Shown here: positions 1 to 7,046 of the stretch, in pieces
Layout of the letters: the number at the start of each line of letters is the position of its first letter
How positions within the stretch are numbered: the stretch's first letter is position 1
Assembly (NCBI GenBank): GCA_050175615.1
Contig: JBFXIU010000104.1
Span: 1-11,727 of the forward strand
Length of the DNA stretch: 11,727 bases
Source: CAYXXZ01 sp050175615
GTDB taxonomy: Bacteria > Pseudomonadota > Gammaproteobacteria > Pseudomonadales > Porticoccaceae
Direction: 5' to 3'
The notes under the pieces: model-generated
Told to the model about the DNA's origin: nothing
The model's database searches: none
The model's input: the letters and a program-made list of their open reading frames with translations, nothing else
Made by a program: the position numbers and the translations under genes

Positions 1-95
1 CTGCCATAGCAGTTGCGCATGGAATAACCGTTGTAACGCACAATACACGTGAGTTTAGCAGGGTTCAGGGGTTGAAGTTGGTTGACTGGGAATAA
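1..95 (+). CDS. vapC: VapC-family PIN-domain toxin, C-terminal end only
   Basis: Reading from base 3, an open frame runs to the TAA at 93-95 and gives 30 residues, including TREFSRVQGLKLVDWE. This matches the C-terminal signature of VapC PIN-domain ribonucleases, typically T(N/H)N-T-REF-x-RV-x-GL-x-x-x-DW. In that family these residues form the last beta-alpha unit next to the acidic active site; the toxin cleaves RNA and is neutralised by a VapB partner encoded just upstream. The gene's start and any vapB lie outside the window, so whether the toxin is intact cannot be seen. It is followed by hairpins and a gene-free spacer, and it is not part of the polysaccharide operon. A chromosomal VapBC pair beside a surface-polysaccharide locus is common in accessory regions. 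Confidence 0.8.
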   Translation, partial: AIAVAHGITVVTHNTREFSRVQGLKLVDWE

Positions 96-103
96 CGTAC
101 ATA

Positions 104-124
104 ATCCGCCTTTCTCGGCGGTTA
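104..124. repeat. hairpin repeat, copy 1
   Basis: The 21-nt unit begins ATCCGCC and ends GGCGGTTA. It forms a 5-bp GC stem, CCGCC (106-110) with GGCGG (117-121), around a TTTCTC loop. It lies 11 nt after the vapC stop. A second copy at 248-268 differs at one base in the loop. There is no T-tract, so it is not a standard intrinsic terminator. A repeated intergenic element is more likely. Confidence 0.6.
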
Positions 125-138
125 ACAAAGACTGTTAA
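122..138. repeat. short perfect inverted repeat TTAACA-N5-TGTTAA
   Basis: The arms at 122-127 and 133-138 are perfect 6-bp complements around AAGAC. They directly abut the preceding GC hairpin, making two consecutive hairpins after vapC. This could be an operator or part of a transcript end. The function is not determined by the sequence. Confidence 0.45.
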
Positions 139-247
139 ATGCAGTGGGAACCGCAGATGAACGCAGAGAAAGCAAGAGCTGAATAAAAGCATTTTGTTGC
201 TTGAAAGGTTTACCCCTAAAACCAGTTTTTGATTTTCATCGGCGTGC

Positions 248-268
248 ATCCGCCTTTATCGGCGGTTA
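248..268. repeat. hairpin repeat, copy 2
   Basis: This is the second copy of the element at 104-124: CCGCC (250-254) pairs with GGCGG (261-265) around TTTATC. The match to copy 1 is 20 of 21 positions. The flanks are unrelated beyond the unit, so a discrete repeat is more likely than a larger duplication. Confidence 0.6.
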
Positions 269-314
269 CATCAGATTTTCTCAGTTGTTCCGTGTTTCAC
301 ATGCTGTAGACGTT

Positions 315-332
315 CTCCGCGTGCTCCGCGTC
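315..332. repeat. two 9-bp tandem repeats CTCCGCGTG / CTCCGCGTC
   Basis: Two 9-bp units follow each other directly, differing only in the last base. Similar phrases (CTCCGCGT-like text followed by GAGCGAAGCGAAC) occur as dispersed intergenic sequence in many environmental bacteria, from memory and not checked. The repeat tail overlaps the possible GTG start of wzt at 337, which argues that translation really begins downstream at 391. Confidence 0.45.
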
Positions 333-390
333 TTGAGTGAGCGAAGCGAACGGGCGAGAGATAAAGATTTTGAACAAACGAAAGGCCGCA

Positions 391-1611
391 ATGGGCACCA
401 TCCGCGTCACCAATCTAGGCAAAGCCTACAAACAATACCCCACCCGTTGGTCGCGGCTGGCTGAATGGACTATTCCGTTCAGCAGGCCACGCCACCACCT
501 GCACTGGGTGCTGCAGGATATCAACTTCACCGTCCTGCCCGGCGAGGCGGTCGGCATCATCGGCATTAACGGCGCCGGTAAAAGCACCCTGCTCAAGATG
601 ATCACCGGCACCAGCCAGCCCACCACCGGTACGGTCGAGATCACCGGCCGGGTGGCCGCGTTACTGGAACTGGGCATGGGCTTTCATCCCGATTTCACCG
701 GCCGACAGAATGTGTATATGTCCGGGCAGTTGCTTGGTTTAACGGTCGAAGAAATCACCGACCTCATGCCGGAGATCGAGGCCTTTGCTGAAATCGGCGA
801 TTACATCGATCAACCGGTGCGGGTGTACTCCAGCGGCATGCAGATGCGGTTGGCATTCAGCGTAGCCACCGCCCGGCGCCCCGATGTGCTGATTGTGGAT
901 GAAGCATTATCTGTGGGTGATGCCTACTTTCAGCATAAGAGCTTTGACCGGATCAGGCAGTTCAGCACACAGGGCACCACCCTACTGATTGTCAGCCACG
1001 ACAAACAGGCCATTATGTCGGTCTGCAATCGGGCTATTCTGCTCAGTGCCGGCAAGGTGGCCCTTGAAGGTGAGCCAGAGGCGGTGATGGATTACTACAA
1101 CGCCATGCTGGCGGATCACCAGAATCAGACCATAACGCAAGAAGTAAGAAATGATGGCAAGCTGCAGACGATATCTGGCACCGGTGAGGCAACCATCGTC
1201 AATGCCGTCTTGCTGGATGCAGCTGGCAACCAGGTTGAAATGATCGGCGTTGGCCAACAGGTGTCGTTGCGAGTCGCCATCGCCTGCCACACCGCAATTC
1301 CCGAACTCATAATCGGCTTCATGATCAAAGATCGGTTGGGCCAGCCTGTTTTTGGCACTAACACACACCACCTTGAAAGCAAACTCTTACAATTGCACGC
1401 GGGTGCAGCCATAGAGTTCGTTTTCGATTTTGTGGCCAACATTGGCACTGGCACCTATTCACTGGCCTTGGCGCTGCACGCCAATGACACCCACCTAACA
1501 AAAAACTATCAGTGGCGCGATCTGGCCTTGGTTTTCAACGTCATTAATCTCGACAAGGAGCCCTTCGTGGGAGTTGCCTGGCTTCCTGTTTCTACAAGGT
1601 GTTCTGCATGA
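391..1611 (+). CDS. wzt: polysaccharide ABC-exporter ATPase with C-terminal substrate-recognition domain (Wzt type)
   Basis: This 406-residue cytoplasmic ATPase powers export of undecaprenyl-linked O-polysaccharide through a Wzm channel. Visible motifs are Walker A GINGAGKST (58-66), signature YSSGM (146-150), Walker B VLIVDE (166-171) and H-loop SH (202-203). The long N-terminal insertion before the Walker A (roughly residues 14-38) is usual for Wzt and TagH. Residues from about 255 to 400 form the Wzt C-terminal beta-sandwich. In the E. coli O9a family this domain binds the modified non-reducing end of the chain, so the protein is expected to act with the capping methyltransferase that follows. 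Start choice: ATG 391 has AAAGG at 381-385. The in-frame GTG at 337 would add 18 residues encoded by intergenic repeat. The next gene overlaps by 4 nt. No wzm lies directly upstream, which is unusual. Confidence 0.93.
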   Translation: MGTIRVTNLGKAYKQYPTRWSRLAEWTIPFSRPRHHLHWVLQDINFTVLPGEAVGIIGINGAGKSTLLKMITGTSQPTTGTVEITGRVAALLELGMGFHPDFTGRQNVYMSGQLLGLTVEEITDLMPEIEAFAEIGDYIDQPVRVYSSGMQMRLAFSVATARRPDVLIVDEALSVGDAYFQHKSFDRIRQFSTQGTTLLIVSHDKQAIMSVCNRAILLSAGKVALEGEPEAVMDYYNAMLADHQNQTITQEVRNDGKLQTISGTGEATIVNAVLLDAAGNQVEMIGVGQQVSLRVAIACHTAIPELIIGFMIKDRLGQPVFGTNTHHLESKLLQLHAGAAIEFVFDFVANIGTGTYSLALALHANDTHLTKNYQWRDLALVFNVINLDKEPFVGVAWLPVSTRCSA

Positions 1612-2483
1612 TGGATACTTTTTACCGCGCTTTCGAAGAAAGGTATTACGCACCGCGTAGCGTTATCAAGCAGCTTCGTAAGCAGTACCTACCTTTCTGC
1701 GACATTGTAAACTCGTTATACCCGGGTGGGGAAACTTACGATATCGGCTGCGGCCGTGGGGAGTGGCTTGAGTTAATGCTTGAGTCCGGTATGGCTCCAT
1801 TCGGTGTCGATCTGGACGACGGGATGCTCCAGGGTTGTCGTGAGCTAAAACTGCCTGCACAGCAGGGTGATGCAGTTGCATACCTCACCTCACTCCCCGA
1901 TGAAAGCCAAGCCATCATCTCGGCCTTTCACGTCGTCGAGCATCTATCCTTCGATCAGCTACGAACAGTAGTGTCAGAGGCCTTGCGGGTATTGAAGCCG
2001 GGCGGTTTGCTCATCATGGAAACACCGAACCCTGAAAATATACTTGTAGCAACCTGCAATTTCTATTTGGACCCGACTCATCAACGACCAATACCACCTC
2101 AACTACTCGCATTTCTGCCGGAGTACTACGGCTTCACTCGTACCAAGATCATACGACTCCAAGAATCCAAGGAGCTTGCGATAAACGAGTCGCCTACATT
2201 AAAAGATGTTTTGGGAGCGACCAGCCCTGACTATGCCGTCATTGCTCAAAAGACAGCAGATGTCAAAATACTACAGCTTTTTGATTATATATTCAGCCAA
2301 GAATATGGACTGTCACTTAATACTCTTGCTGGGCGTTTTGACTCAAGGTTACAGCAGGCAGAGGTGAAGGCTCAACAGGCAGAGGCTGGGTTACAGGCTG
2401 TGTATAACAGTCGGTCGTGGCGGATCACCGCGCCGCTGCGCTGGCTTATAAATATATTCCGTAATAAGGCAGCAAATCAATGA
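1608..2483 (+). CDS. SAM-dependent methyltransferase, WbdD-like O-chain capping type
   Basis: A class I methyltransferase of 291 residues. SAM-binding motif I is DIGCGRGEW (45-53), the acidic loop is VDLDD (67-71), HVVEH is at 108-112, LKPGG at 129-133 and ETPNPENI at 138-145, followed by a conserved DPTHQRP segment. This set is characteristic of methyltransferases in ABC-exported O-antigen loci that methylate the non-reducing end to stop chain growth. A likely short coiled coil rich in Q, A and E (about 240-267) is followed by SRSWRITAPLR (268-278), a tail motif common in polysaccharide enzymes and possibly used for membrane or partner docking. AAGGTG at 1596-1601 favours ATG 1608, giving a 4-nt ATGA overlap with wzt; ATG 1611 is also possible. 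No kinase domain is present, unlike E. coli WbdD. Its usual basic tail seems to be encoded by the next ORF in another frame. Confidence 0.85.
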   Translation: MMDTFYRAFEERYYAPRSVIKQLRKQYLPFCDIVNSLYPGGETYDIGCGRGEWLELMLESGMAPFGVDLDDGMLQGCRELKLPAQQGDAVAYLTSLPDESQAIISAFHVVEHLSFDQLRTVVSEALRVLKPGGLLIMETPNPENILVATCNFYLDPTHQRPIPPQLLAFLPEYYGFTRTKIIRLQESKELAINESPTLKDVLGATSPDYAVIAQKTADVKILQLFDYIFSQEYGLSLNTLAGRFDSRLQQAEVKAQQAEAGLQAVYNSRSWRITAPLRWLINIFRNKAANQ

Positions 2484-2746
2484 ACCGTTTTCGCCGCGTT
2501 GGTCGCCAGATGGTTATACACCTTAAATATTATATCTCTACCCACCCACGCCTTAAAGTGCTTTCACTGCAATGCCTGGCCCCCTTTCCCCGCCTGAAAA
2601 TGCGCCTGAAGCTGGTTGGCAGTCAGCCAATGCCTGCATCAACCATTTTTACCATTAAAGGGCCTAAACAGCTTTCGCCCCGGGCCCGCCAGATCTACCA
2701 CGATCTCAAGACTGCCATTGAACAGCACCAGAAAGGGCAGCAGTAA
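2480..2746 (+). CDS. small basic protein resembling the detached C-terminal tail of the upstream methyltransferase
   Basis: This 88-residue ORF starts at an ATGA overlap with the methyltransferase stop and ends in a TAATG overlap with the tandem glycosyltransferase, so it is translationally coupled on both sides. The N-terminal half is strongly basic, with an alternating hydrophobic pattern (HPRLKVLSLQCLAPFPRLK, residues 22-40). The C-terminal end holds LSPRARQIYHDLKTAIEQ (65-82). From memory, this combination of basic amphipathic helix, HPRLK/FPRLK and LSPRAR-helix follows SWRITAPLR in one chain in many polysaccharide methyltransferases and glycosyltransferases. It therefore looks like the end of that protein placed in the -1 frame, either by gene fission or by a frameshift. 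No catalytic motif is seen. It may help tether the capping enzyme to the membrane or to the polymerase, which is inference. Confidence 0.6.
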   Translation: MNRFRRVGRQMVIHLKYYISTHPRLKVLSLQCLAPFPRLKMRLKLVGSQPMPASTIFTIKGPKQLSPRARQIYHDLKTAIEQHQKGQQ

Positions 2747-5274
2747 TGCGTATTGCCATCGATATGCAGGGCGCGCAGACCGAAAGCTGCTTCCGGGGCA
2801 TCGGGCGCTATACCATGTCTTTTGCCCAGGCGGTGGTGCGCAATCGGGGTGAGCATGAGATCATCCTGGCGCTTTCCGGCCTGTTCCCTGACACCATTGA
2901 ACCGATCCGCGCCGCCTTTGAAGGCCTGCTGCCGCAGGAAAATATCCGGGTGTGGCATGCGCCGGGACCGGTGAGGGAAGAAGATCCCGGTAACGAATCA
3001 CGCCGCGAAGTGGCTGAGTTGATCCGCGAGGCGTTCCTTGCCAGCCTGCAACCGGACGTGATTCATATTTGCAGCTGGTTTGAAGGGTATGTTGATGATG
3101 CCGTCACCAGCATCGGACGGTTCGACACGCAGACGCCGGTCAGCGTGATCCTGTACGACCTGATCCCGTTGTTAAACCCGGATCATTACCTCAAGCCTAA
3201 TCCGCCCTACCAGCGGTACTATCTGAACAAGGTAGAACATCTCCGGCGGGCATCACAATATCTTGCCATTTCCGATTTCAGCCGAAACGAAGGCATCGAG
3301 GCGCTGGATGTATCAGGCGACAGCGTAGTCAATATCTCCACCGCCATCGACGATCACTTCCAACCGCAAACTATTAACGCAGCCACCGTCAACCAGCTGA
3401 AGCAGAAATTCGGCATCACTCGCCCCTTTGTGCTCTACACCGGCGGTGCCGATGAACGTAAAAATCTGCCCCGCCTGATTCAGGCCTATGCCGCCTTGCC
3501 CGCGCAGCTGCGGAACGGGCATCAACTGCTGTTTGCCGGCAAAATGCCTGAAGGCGATGTCGCGAGATTCAAGCAAGAGGCAAAATCCGCTGGCCTTATG
3601 CCGAATGAACTTTGTTTCACCGGTTATGTCAGCGACGAAGAACTTGTCCAGCTCTATAACCTTTGCCAGCTCTACGTGTTCCCCTCGTGGCACGAGGGCT
3701 TCGGCCTGCCGGCGCTGGAAGCGATGGCCTGCGGCGCACCGGTGATCGGCGCCAACACCAGCAGCCTGCCCGAAGTCATCGGCCTGGACGAAGCATTATT
3801 CGATCCGCTGGATGTCAACGCCATCGATGCCAAACTGCAGCAAGCGCTCGAAGATGAGACTTTCCGCACTCGGTTGATGGAGCATGGCCAGCAGCAGGCT
3901 AAACGGTTTTCGTGGGATGACACCGCAAGGCGGGCGATCGGGGCGTGGGGGGAATTATCTAAAACTAAACTTTCGCACCCTGATCCCCTGGTGACGACAA
4001 ACCTGCTCGGCAGGCTGATTACAACCATTGCAGCAACCATTCCGACAAATTTATCAGATACAGAATTAGCTACTATGGCATTTGCATTAAACCGTATAAA
4101 AACAGAGGACGCTCCCAAACAACTATTGATTGATATTTCAGAACTGGCGCAACGCGACGCCAGAACCGGAGTACAACGTGTAACGCGAAGTATACTAAAA
4201 GAACTTTTAGAGCACCCCCCAAAAGGCTATGTAGTAAAACCTATCTATGCAACACAACTTTCTACTGGATATTATTACGCTAACAAATACGTCTCTAGTT
4301 TATGTAATGTAGAAAATGGGATCGTCGATGCGCCGATAGACTACCAGCCAGGTGATATTTTTCTGGGTCTGGACCTGCAGCATCATGTAGTGGCGGCTCA
4401 ACAGAGCTTCCTAGCAGCATTAAGGCGTGAAGGAGTATGCGTATATTTCGTTGTATACGACCTGCTTCCGGTACTTTTGCCGTCAGCATTCCCTCCGGGA
4501 GCAGATTCGGGTCATCAGGCTTGGCTTGAAGTATTAACCGGCTTTGACGGGGTCGTGTGTATTTCGGAAGCGGTTGCCAAGGAATTTGAGGTCTGGAGCA
4601 GAACTCATCGCCCTAACAGTTTGCTGCCTTTTAAAATAGATTACTTTCATTTAGGTGCTGACATAGAGAACACTTTGCCCACCTGTGGCATCCCGGATAC
4701 TGCAACGCAGCTGTTTGCAGAGCTGAAATGCCGCCCGACTTTTTTGACGGTGGGAACTGTTGAGCCACGCAAAGGCCAAGTGCAAGTGCTCAATGCCTTT
4801 GAACACCTCTGGCAGAGTGGCGCCCACATTAACCTGGTCATTGTGGGCAAGCCGGGGTGGCTGGTGGATCAATTGGTTAAACGTCTGCGCACTCACCCCG
4901 AACTCGGCAAACGCCTGTTCTGGCTTGAAGGGATTAGCGACGAATACCTGGAAAAGGCATACGCTGCCAGCACCTGCCTGATCGCTGCATCCTATGGTGA
5001 AGGCTTTGGCCTGCCGTTGATCGAGGCGGCCCAGCACAAACTGCCGATCATCGCACGGGATATCCCGGTGTTCCGCGAAGTGGCGGGGGAGTATGCCTTT
5101 TACTTTGATGGCAAAGAACCTCATCAGCTGGCTGAATCAATTAAGGAGTGGATAGGTTTATGTGAAAACGACAGGCACCCCAAGTCAGACAACATGCCGT
5201 GGCTGACCTGGAAAGAGAGTGCTCAGCAACTGCTCGAAGTAATTCTGACTAAAGGAGAACTTAAATGCCCATAG
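2746..5274 (+). CDS. tandem two-domain GT4 glycosyltransferase (WbdA-like chain polymerase)
   Basis: This 842-residue cytoplasmic enzyme consists of two GT-B glycosyltransferases of family 4. Domain 1 (about 1-405) has GIGRYT (18-23), the phosphate-binding GGADERKN region (233-240) and an EX7E motif in HEGFGLPALE, with E317 and E325. A linker (about 405-455) contains LSDTELATMAFALNRI. Domain 2 (about 458-842) starts with DISELAQRDARTGVQRV (463-479), has GTVEPRKG (670-677) and a second EX7E motif in GEGFGLPLIE, with E752 and E760. Both sites look intact, suggesting two linkages are made. E. coli O8/O9a WbdA, a mannan polymerase of about the same length, has the same architecture and locus position. 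The sugar here is not proven, but mannose or rhamnose from GDP donors fits gmd nearby. The start ATG overlaps the previous stop by one base, with AAAGGG upstream. The region near 3955-4340 is clearly AT-richer than either flank, which suggests mosaic assembly. Confidence 0.85.
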   Translation: MRIAIDMQGAQTESCFRGIGRYTMSFAQAVVRNRGEHEIILALSGLFPDTIEPIRAAFEGLLPQENIRVWHAPGPVREEDPGNESRREVAELIREAFLASLQPDVIHICSWFEGYVDDAVTSIGRFDTQTPVSVILYDLIPLLNPDHYLKPNPPYQRYYLNKVEHLRRASQYLAISDFSRNEGIEALDVSGDSVVNISTAIDDHFQPQTINAATVNQLKQKFGITRPFVLYTGGADERKNLPRLIQAYAALPAQLRNGHQLLFAGKMPEGDVARFKQEAKSAGLMPNELCFTGYVSDEELVQLYNLCQLYVFPSWHEGFGLPALEAMACGAPVIGANTSSLPEVIGLDEALFDPLDVNAIDAKLQQALEDETFRTRLMEHGQQQAKRFSWDDTARRAIGAWGELSKTKLSHPDPLVTTNLLGRLITTIAATIPTNLSDTELATMAFALNRIKTEDAPKQLLIDISELAQRDARTGVQRVTRSILKELLEHPPKGYVVKPIYATQLSTGYYYANKYVSSLCNVENGIVDAPIDYQPGDIFLGLDLQHHVVAAQQSFLAALRREGVCVYFVVYDLLPVLLPSAFPPGADSGHQAWLEVLTGFDGVVCISEAVAKEFEVWSRTHRPNSLLPFKIDYFHLGADIENTLPTCGIPDTATQLFAELKCRPTFLTVGTVEPRKGQVQVLNAFEHLWQSGAHINLVIVGKPGWLVDQLVKRLRTHPELGKRLFWLEGISDEYLEKAYAASTCLIAASYGEGFGLPLIEAAQHKLPIIARDIPVFREVAGEYAFYFDGKEPHQLAESIKEWIGLCENDRHPKSDNMPWLTWKESAQQLLEVILTKGELKCP

Positions 5275-5543
5275 CAGAGCACGAAGTAGTTTCAGGAGGA
5301 TATTACATTACAGAGGGACAGCAACTCAGGAAAGTTATTGAACTCCGGCAAGACGAGCAGGGGCGTACGAGAATTGTATATATGGTCAAAAGTGATCTTA
5401 TTCCCCAAAAAACTTTTGGGTACACGGCGACACTTGCTAACCCGGCCCTTTTGTCAACCTTTGCTAATGCTTGCACAAAAAGACTTGATGCAGCTGCCAT
5501 TCGGCAGAGACGTCTTGATTTGATTCTGCTTGAAGGCGAGTAA
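5265..5543 (+). CDS. 92-residue protein of unknown function, coupled to the tandem glycosyltransferase
   Basis: A strong Shine-Dalgarno (AAAGGAG at 5251-5257, 8 nt before ATG 5265) lies inside the end of the glycosyltransferase gene, and the two genes overlap by 10 nt in different frames. Expression is therefore probably linked. The product is soluble, with no signal peptide or membrane segment. It looks beta-rich in its first half (GGYYITEGQQLRKVIEL, then RTRIVYMVKSDLI) and helical at the end (about 58-90). The pattern Y-x-x-G-x-x-x-RKVIEL...VYMV could be a small SH3-like barrel, but this is a guess and I recognise no family. The position suggests a role alongside the polymerase or a remnant cargo gene. 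It is the last gene of this operon segment, with an 85-nt gap following. Confidence 0.7.
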   Translation: MPIAEHEVVSGGYYITEGQQLRKVIELRQDEQGRTRIVYMVKSDLIPQKTFGYTATLANPALLSTFANACTKRLDAAAIRQRRLDLILLEGE

Positions 5544-5554
5544 AGAGTGTTCAC

Positions 5555-5581
5555 AATTTGCAAAAGCCTCTTCTGCAAATT
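5555..5581. repeat. inverted repeat AATTTGCA-N11-TGCAAATT in the gap before the GT2 gene
   Basis: The arms at 5555-5562 and 5574-5581 are perfect 8-bp complements around an 11-nt loop. The element sits in the 85-nt space between the 92-residue ORF and the GT2 gene. It has no following T-tract, so it is a weak terminator candidate. It could be an operator or a transcript-processing hairpin. No clear promoter was found beside it. Confidence 0.4.
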
Positions 5582-5628
5582 TAGTGGGTAGGTGCTGATC
5601 TTTTCAGTGCAAGAAAGGGACGTTTAAT

Positions 5629-6585
5629 ATGAAAACTGTACAGCAAGGCAAAGAGTTACAAGTTGCTGTAGTCTTGCCAGCCTACAACGAAGAGCAAACC
5701 ATCGCCGATACAATTGAAGACTTCCATGCTTCTTTGCCAGATGCCGCCATTTGGGTCATCAACAATCGTTCAAGCGATGCTACTGAGAATATAGCACTAG
5801 AGACGTTGTCAAAATTAGAGTGCCGAGGTGGTGTGATCAATGAAATGCGTCCAGGAAAAGGAAATGCTGTCCGGCGTGCTTTCATGGACATTGAATCGGA
5901 CATTTATATACTTGCTGATGCAGATATGACCTATCCCGCTGCACAGGCTCACCAGTTGATCGCCCCAGTCATCGCAGGCGAGGCTGACATTGTAGTTGGT
6001 GACCGACATAGCTCTGGACACTATGCAGCAGAGAACAAGCGCGCGCTCCATGGATTTGGAAACCGCCTGGTACGTGATTTAGTAAACAAACTATTTGCAG
6101 CTAATCTCGCAGACATCATGAGCGGTTATCGGGTGTTCACTCGGCGCTTTGTAAAAAGCTATCCTATTCTGGTGGAGGGTTTTGAAATCGAAACCGACAT
6201 GACACTACATGCCCTGGACAAACGTTTTCGTATCGTCGAGATACCGATCAACTATCGTGACCGCCCAGTCGGCAGCTTTTCAAAACTAAATACTTTTCGC
6301 GATGGCGCGCGGGTGCTTAAAACAATCGGGAACATTTTACGCTACTATCGCCCGCTGGTCTTTTTTGGCGGCGGAGCTATTCTATTTGCTGTACTGGGGT
6401 TGCTGGCTGGTATCCCCGTCATTAAGGAATGGATCATTGAACGTTACATTAGCCATGTCCCCCTGGCTATTCTCGCTACCGGACTGGAGACCGTTGCTAT
6501 CGTTCTCGCGGCCATCGGCCTGATTCTTGACTCGATCACACACCAGGACAAGCGAAACTTTGAGCGGGAGTTATTGAGCCGATGA
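5629..6585 (+). CDS. GT2 polyprenyl-phosphate glycosyltransferase (GtrB/DPM1-like)
   Basis: This 318-residue enzyme would transfer a sugar from a nucleotide donor to undecaprenyl phosphate on the cytoplasmic side of the inner membrane. The GT-A domain begins at VAVVLPAYNEE (12-22), has the metal-binding DAD at 97-99 in LADADMTYP, then GDRHSSG (124-130), SGYRVF (165-170) and a EGFEIETDM segment (183-191) typical of this subgroup. Two C-terminal membrane helices lie at about 243-262 and 278-301, as in GtrB and DPM1-type enzymes. AAAGGGA at 5614-5620 supports ATG 5629. It overlaps the GtrA-like gene by 4 nt (ATGA), the classic gtrB/gtrA pairing although here in reversed order. The donor sugar cannot be read from the sequence. 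Confidence 0.88.
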   Translation: MKTVQQGKELQVAVVLPAYNEEQTIADTIEDFHASLPDAAIWVINNRSSDATENIALETLSKLECRGGVINEMRPGKGNAVRRAFMDIESDIYILADADMTYPAAQAHQLIAPVIAGEADIVVGDRHSSGHYAAENKRALHGFGNRLVRDLVNKLFAANLADIMSGYRVFTRRFVKSYPILVEGFEIETDMTLHALDKRFRIVEIPINYRDRPVGSFSKLNTFRDGARVLKTIGNILRYYRPLVFFGGGAILFAVLGLLAGIPVIKEWIIERYISHVPLAILATGLETVAIVLAAIGLILDSITHQDKRNFERELLSR

Positions 6586-7046
6586 TTTTTAGACAGGGCG
6601 TTTTTGGCATAAATGGTGGAGAAAACAAAAGTTTGATATTGACCAAGTGTGGCAATTTGCTTGAACAACGGCTTTTTCGTTTTGCATTGGTTGGATGTGT
6701 AGGGTTCTGCATTGAAGCAGGACTACTCACCTATTTCACGACGCTAACCGGTATCGGGCCGATAAAAGGGCGCGGCATATCCTTCCCAGTTGCAGTTTTG
6801 GTAACATGGTGGCTCAATAGAAATCTTACGTTTCAGTCAGAAAACCCGCCAGGGCTTGAAAGTATGCGTTATTTTTTCGTACAGCTTGTTGGTGCTGTAT
6901 CTAATTTGGCAGTGTTTGCGGCGCTAGCTTCCAGTTCGAACATCCTCAGTCAAGTGCCTATGTTTCCATTGCTTATTGCTGCTATCGTTGGGCTCGGTGT
7001 TAACTTTACCCTGTCCTCTAGAATGGTGTTTTCAATCAATGAATAA
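6582..7046 (+). CDS. gtrA: GtrA-family polyprenyl-phosphate-sugar flippase
   Basis: This 154-residue protein has four predicted membrane helices, at about 32-55, 64-80, 97-117 and 127-146. GtrA-family marks are RFALVGCVGF (33-42), the WWLNRNLTF motif closing helix 2 (76-84) and NFTLSSRMVF (141-150), which repeats the same pattern after helix 4. GtrA proteins are thought to move the lipid-linked sugar made by the GT2 partner to the periplasmic face. The start ATG lies in the ATGA overlap with the GT2 gene; the N-terminal 30 residues are a little longer than usual, and a later start is possible. The stop overlaps the next gene by 8 nt, so the three genes are probably translated together. Confidence 0.85.
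   Translation: MIFRQGVFGINGGENKSLILTKCGNLLEQRLFRFALVGCVGFCIEAGLLTYFTTLTGIGPIKGRGISFPVAVLVTWWLNRNLTFQSENPPGLESMRYFFVQLVGAVSNLAVFAALASSSNILSQVPMFPLLIAAIVGLGVNFTLSSRMVFSINE

Larger units (their letters stand above)
96..390. other. gene-free spacer of short repeats and hairpins between vapC and wzt
   Basis: No coding frame here resembles a protein family. The stretch holds two copies of a 21-nt hairpin element (104-124, 248-268), a TTAACA/TGTTAA inverted repeat (122-138), an AACCGCAGATGAACGCAGAG segment (149-168) of a kind often seen in intergenic repeats, and a tandem CTCCGCGTG/CTCCGCGTC repeat (315-332) running into a purine-rich tail (333-360). I see no convincing sigma-70 promoter and no JUMPstart/ops element, although a promoter for wzt would be expected if transcription does not read through from upstream. 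Confidence 0.6.

Noticed and set aside
337..390. N-terminal extension of wzt from GTG 337
   Set aside because: The added 18 codons lie in intergenic repeat sequence, while ATG 391 has its own AAAGG site and starts where Wzt homology begins.
96..390. JUMPstart/ops antitermination element before wzt
   Set aside because: No GGCGGTAGC-type ops sequence was found. The GGCGGTTA text belongs to the hairpin repeat.
982..1371. 129-residue minus-strand ORF
   Set aside because: It overlaps the conserved part of wzt, with no family resemblance and no ribosome site noted.
3672..4118. 148-residue minus-strand ORF
   Set aside because: A shadow of the tandem glycosyltransferase. Its serine/valine-rich composition is a by-product of the coding strand.
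3947..4220. Phase-variable homopolymer tracts (G6 and C6) in the glycosyltransferase
   Set aside because: Six-base runs are too short to claim slippage switching, and the frame is intact through both.
4651..5124. 157-residue minus-strand ORF
   Set aside because: It is antisense to the second GT4 domain, has no recognisable domain, and the + strand protein is clearly real.
6976..7038. 21-residue N-terminal extension of the Gtr-operon methyltransferase
   Set aside because: The residues are read from inside gtrA in another frame and do not resemble the family. ATG 7039 gives a normal 8-nt coupled overlap.
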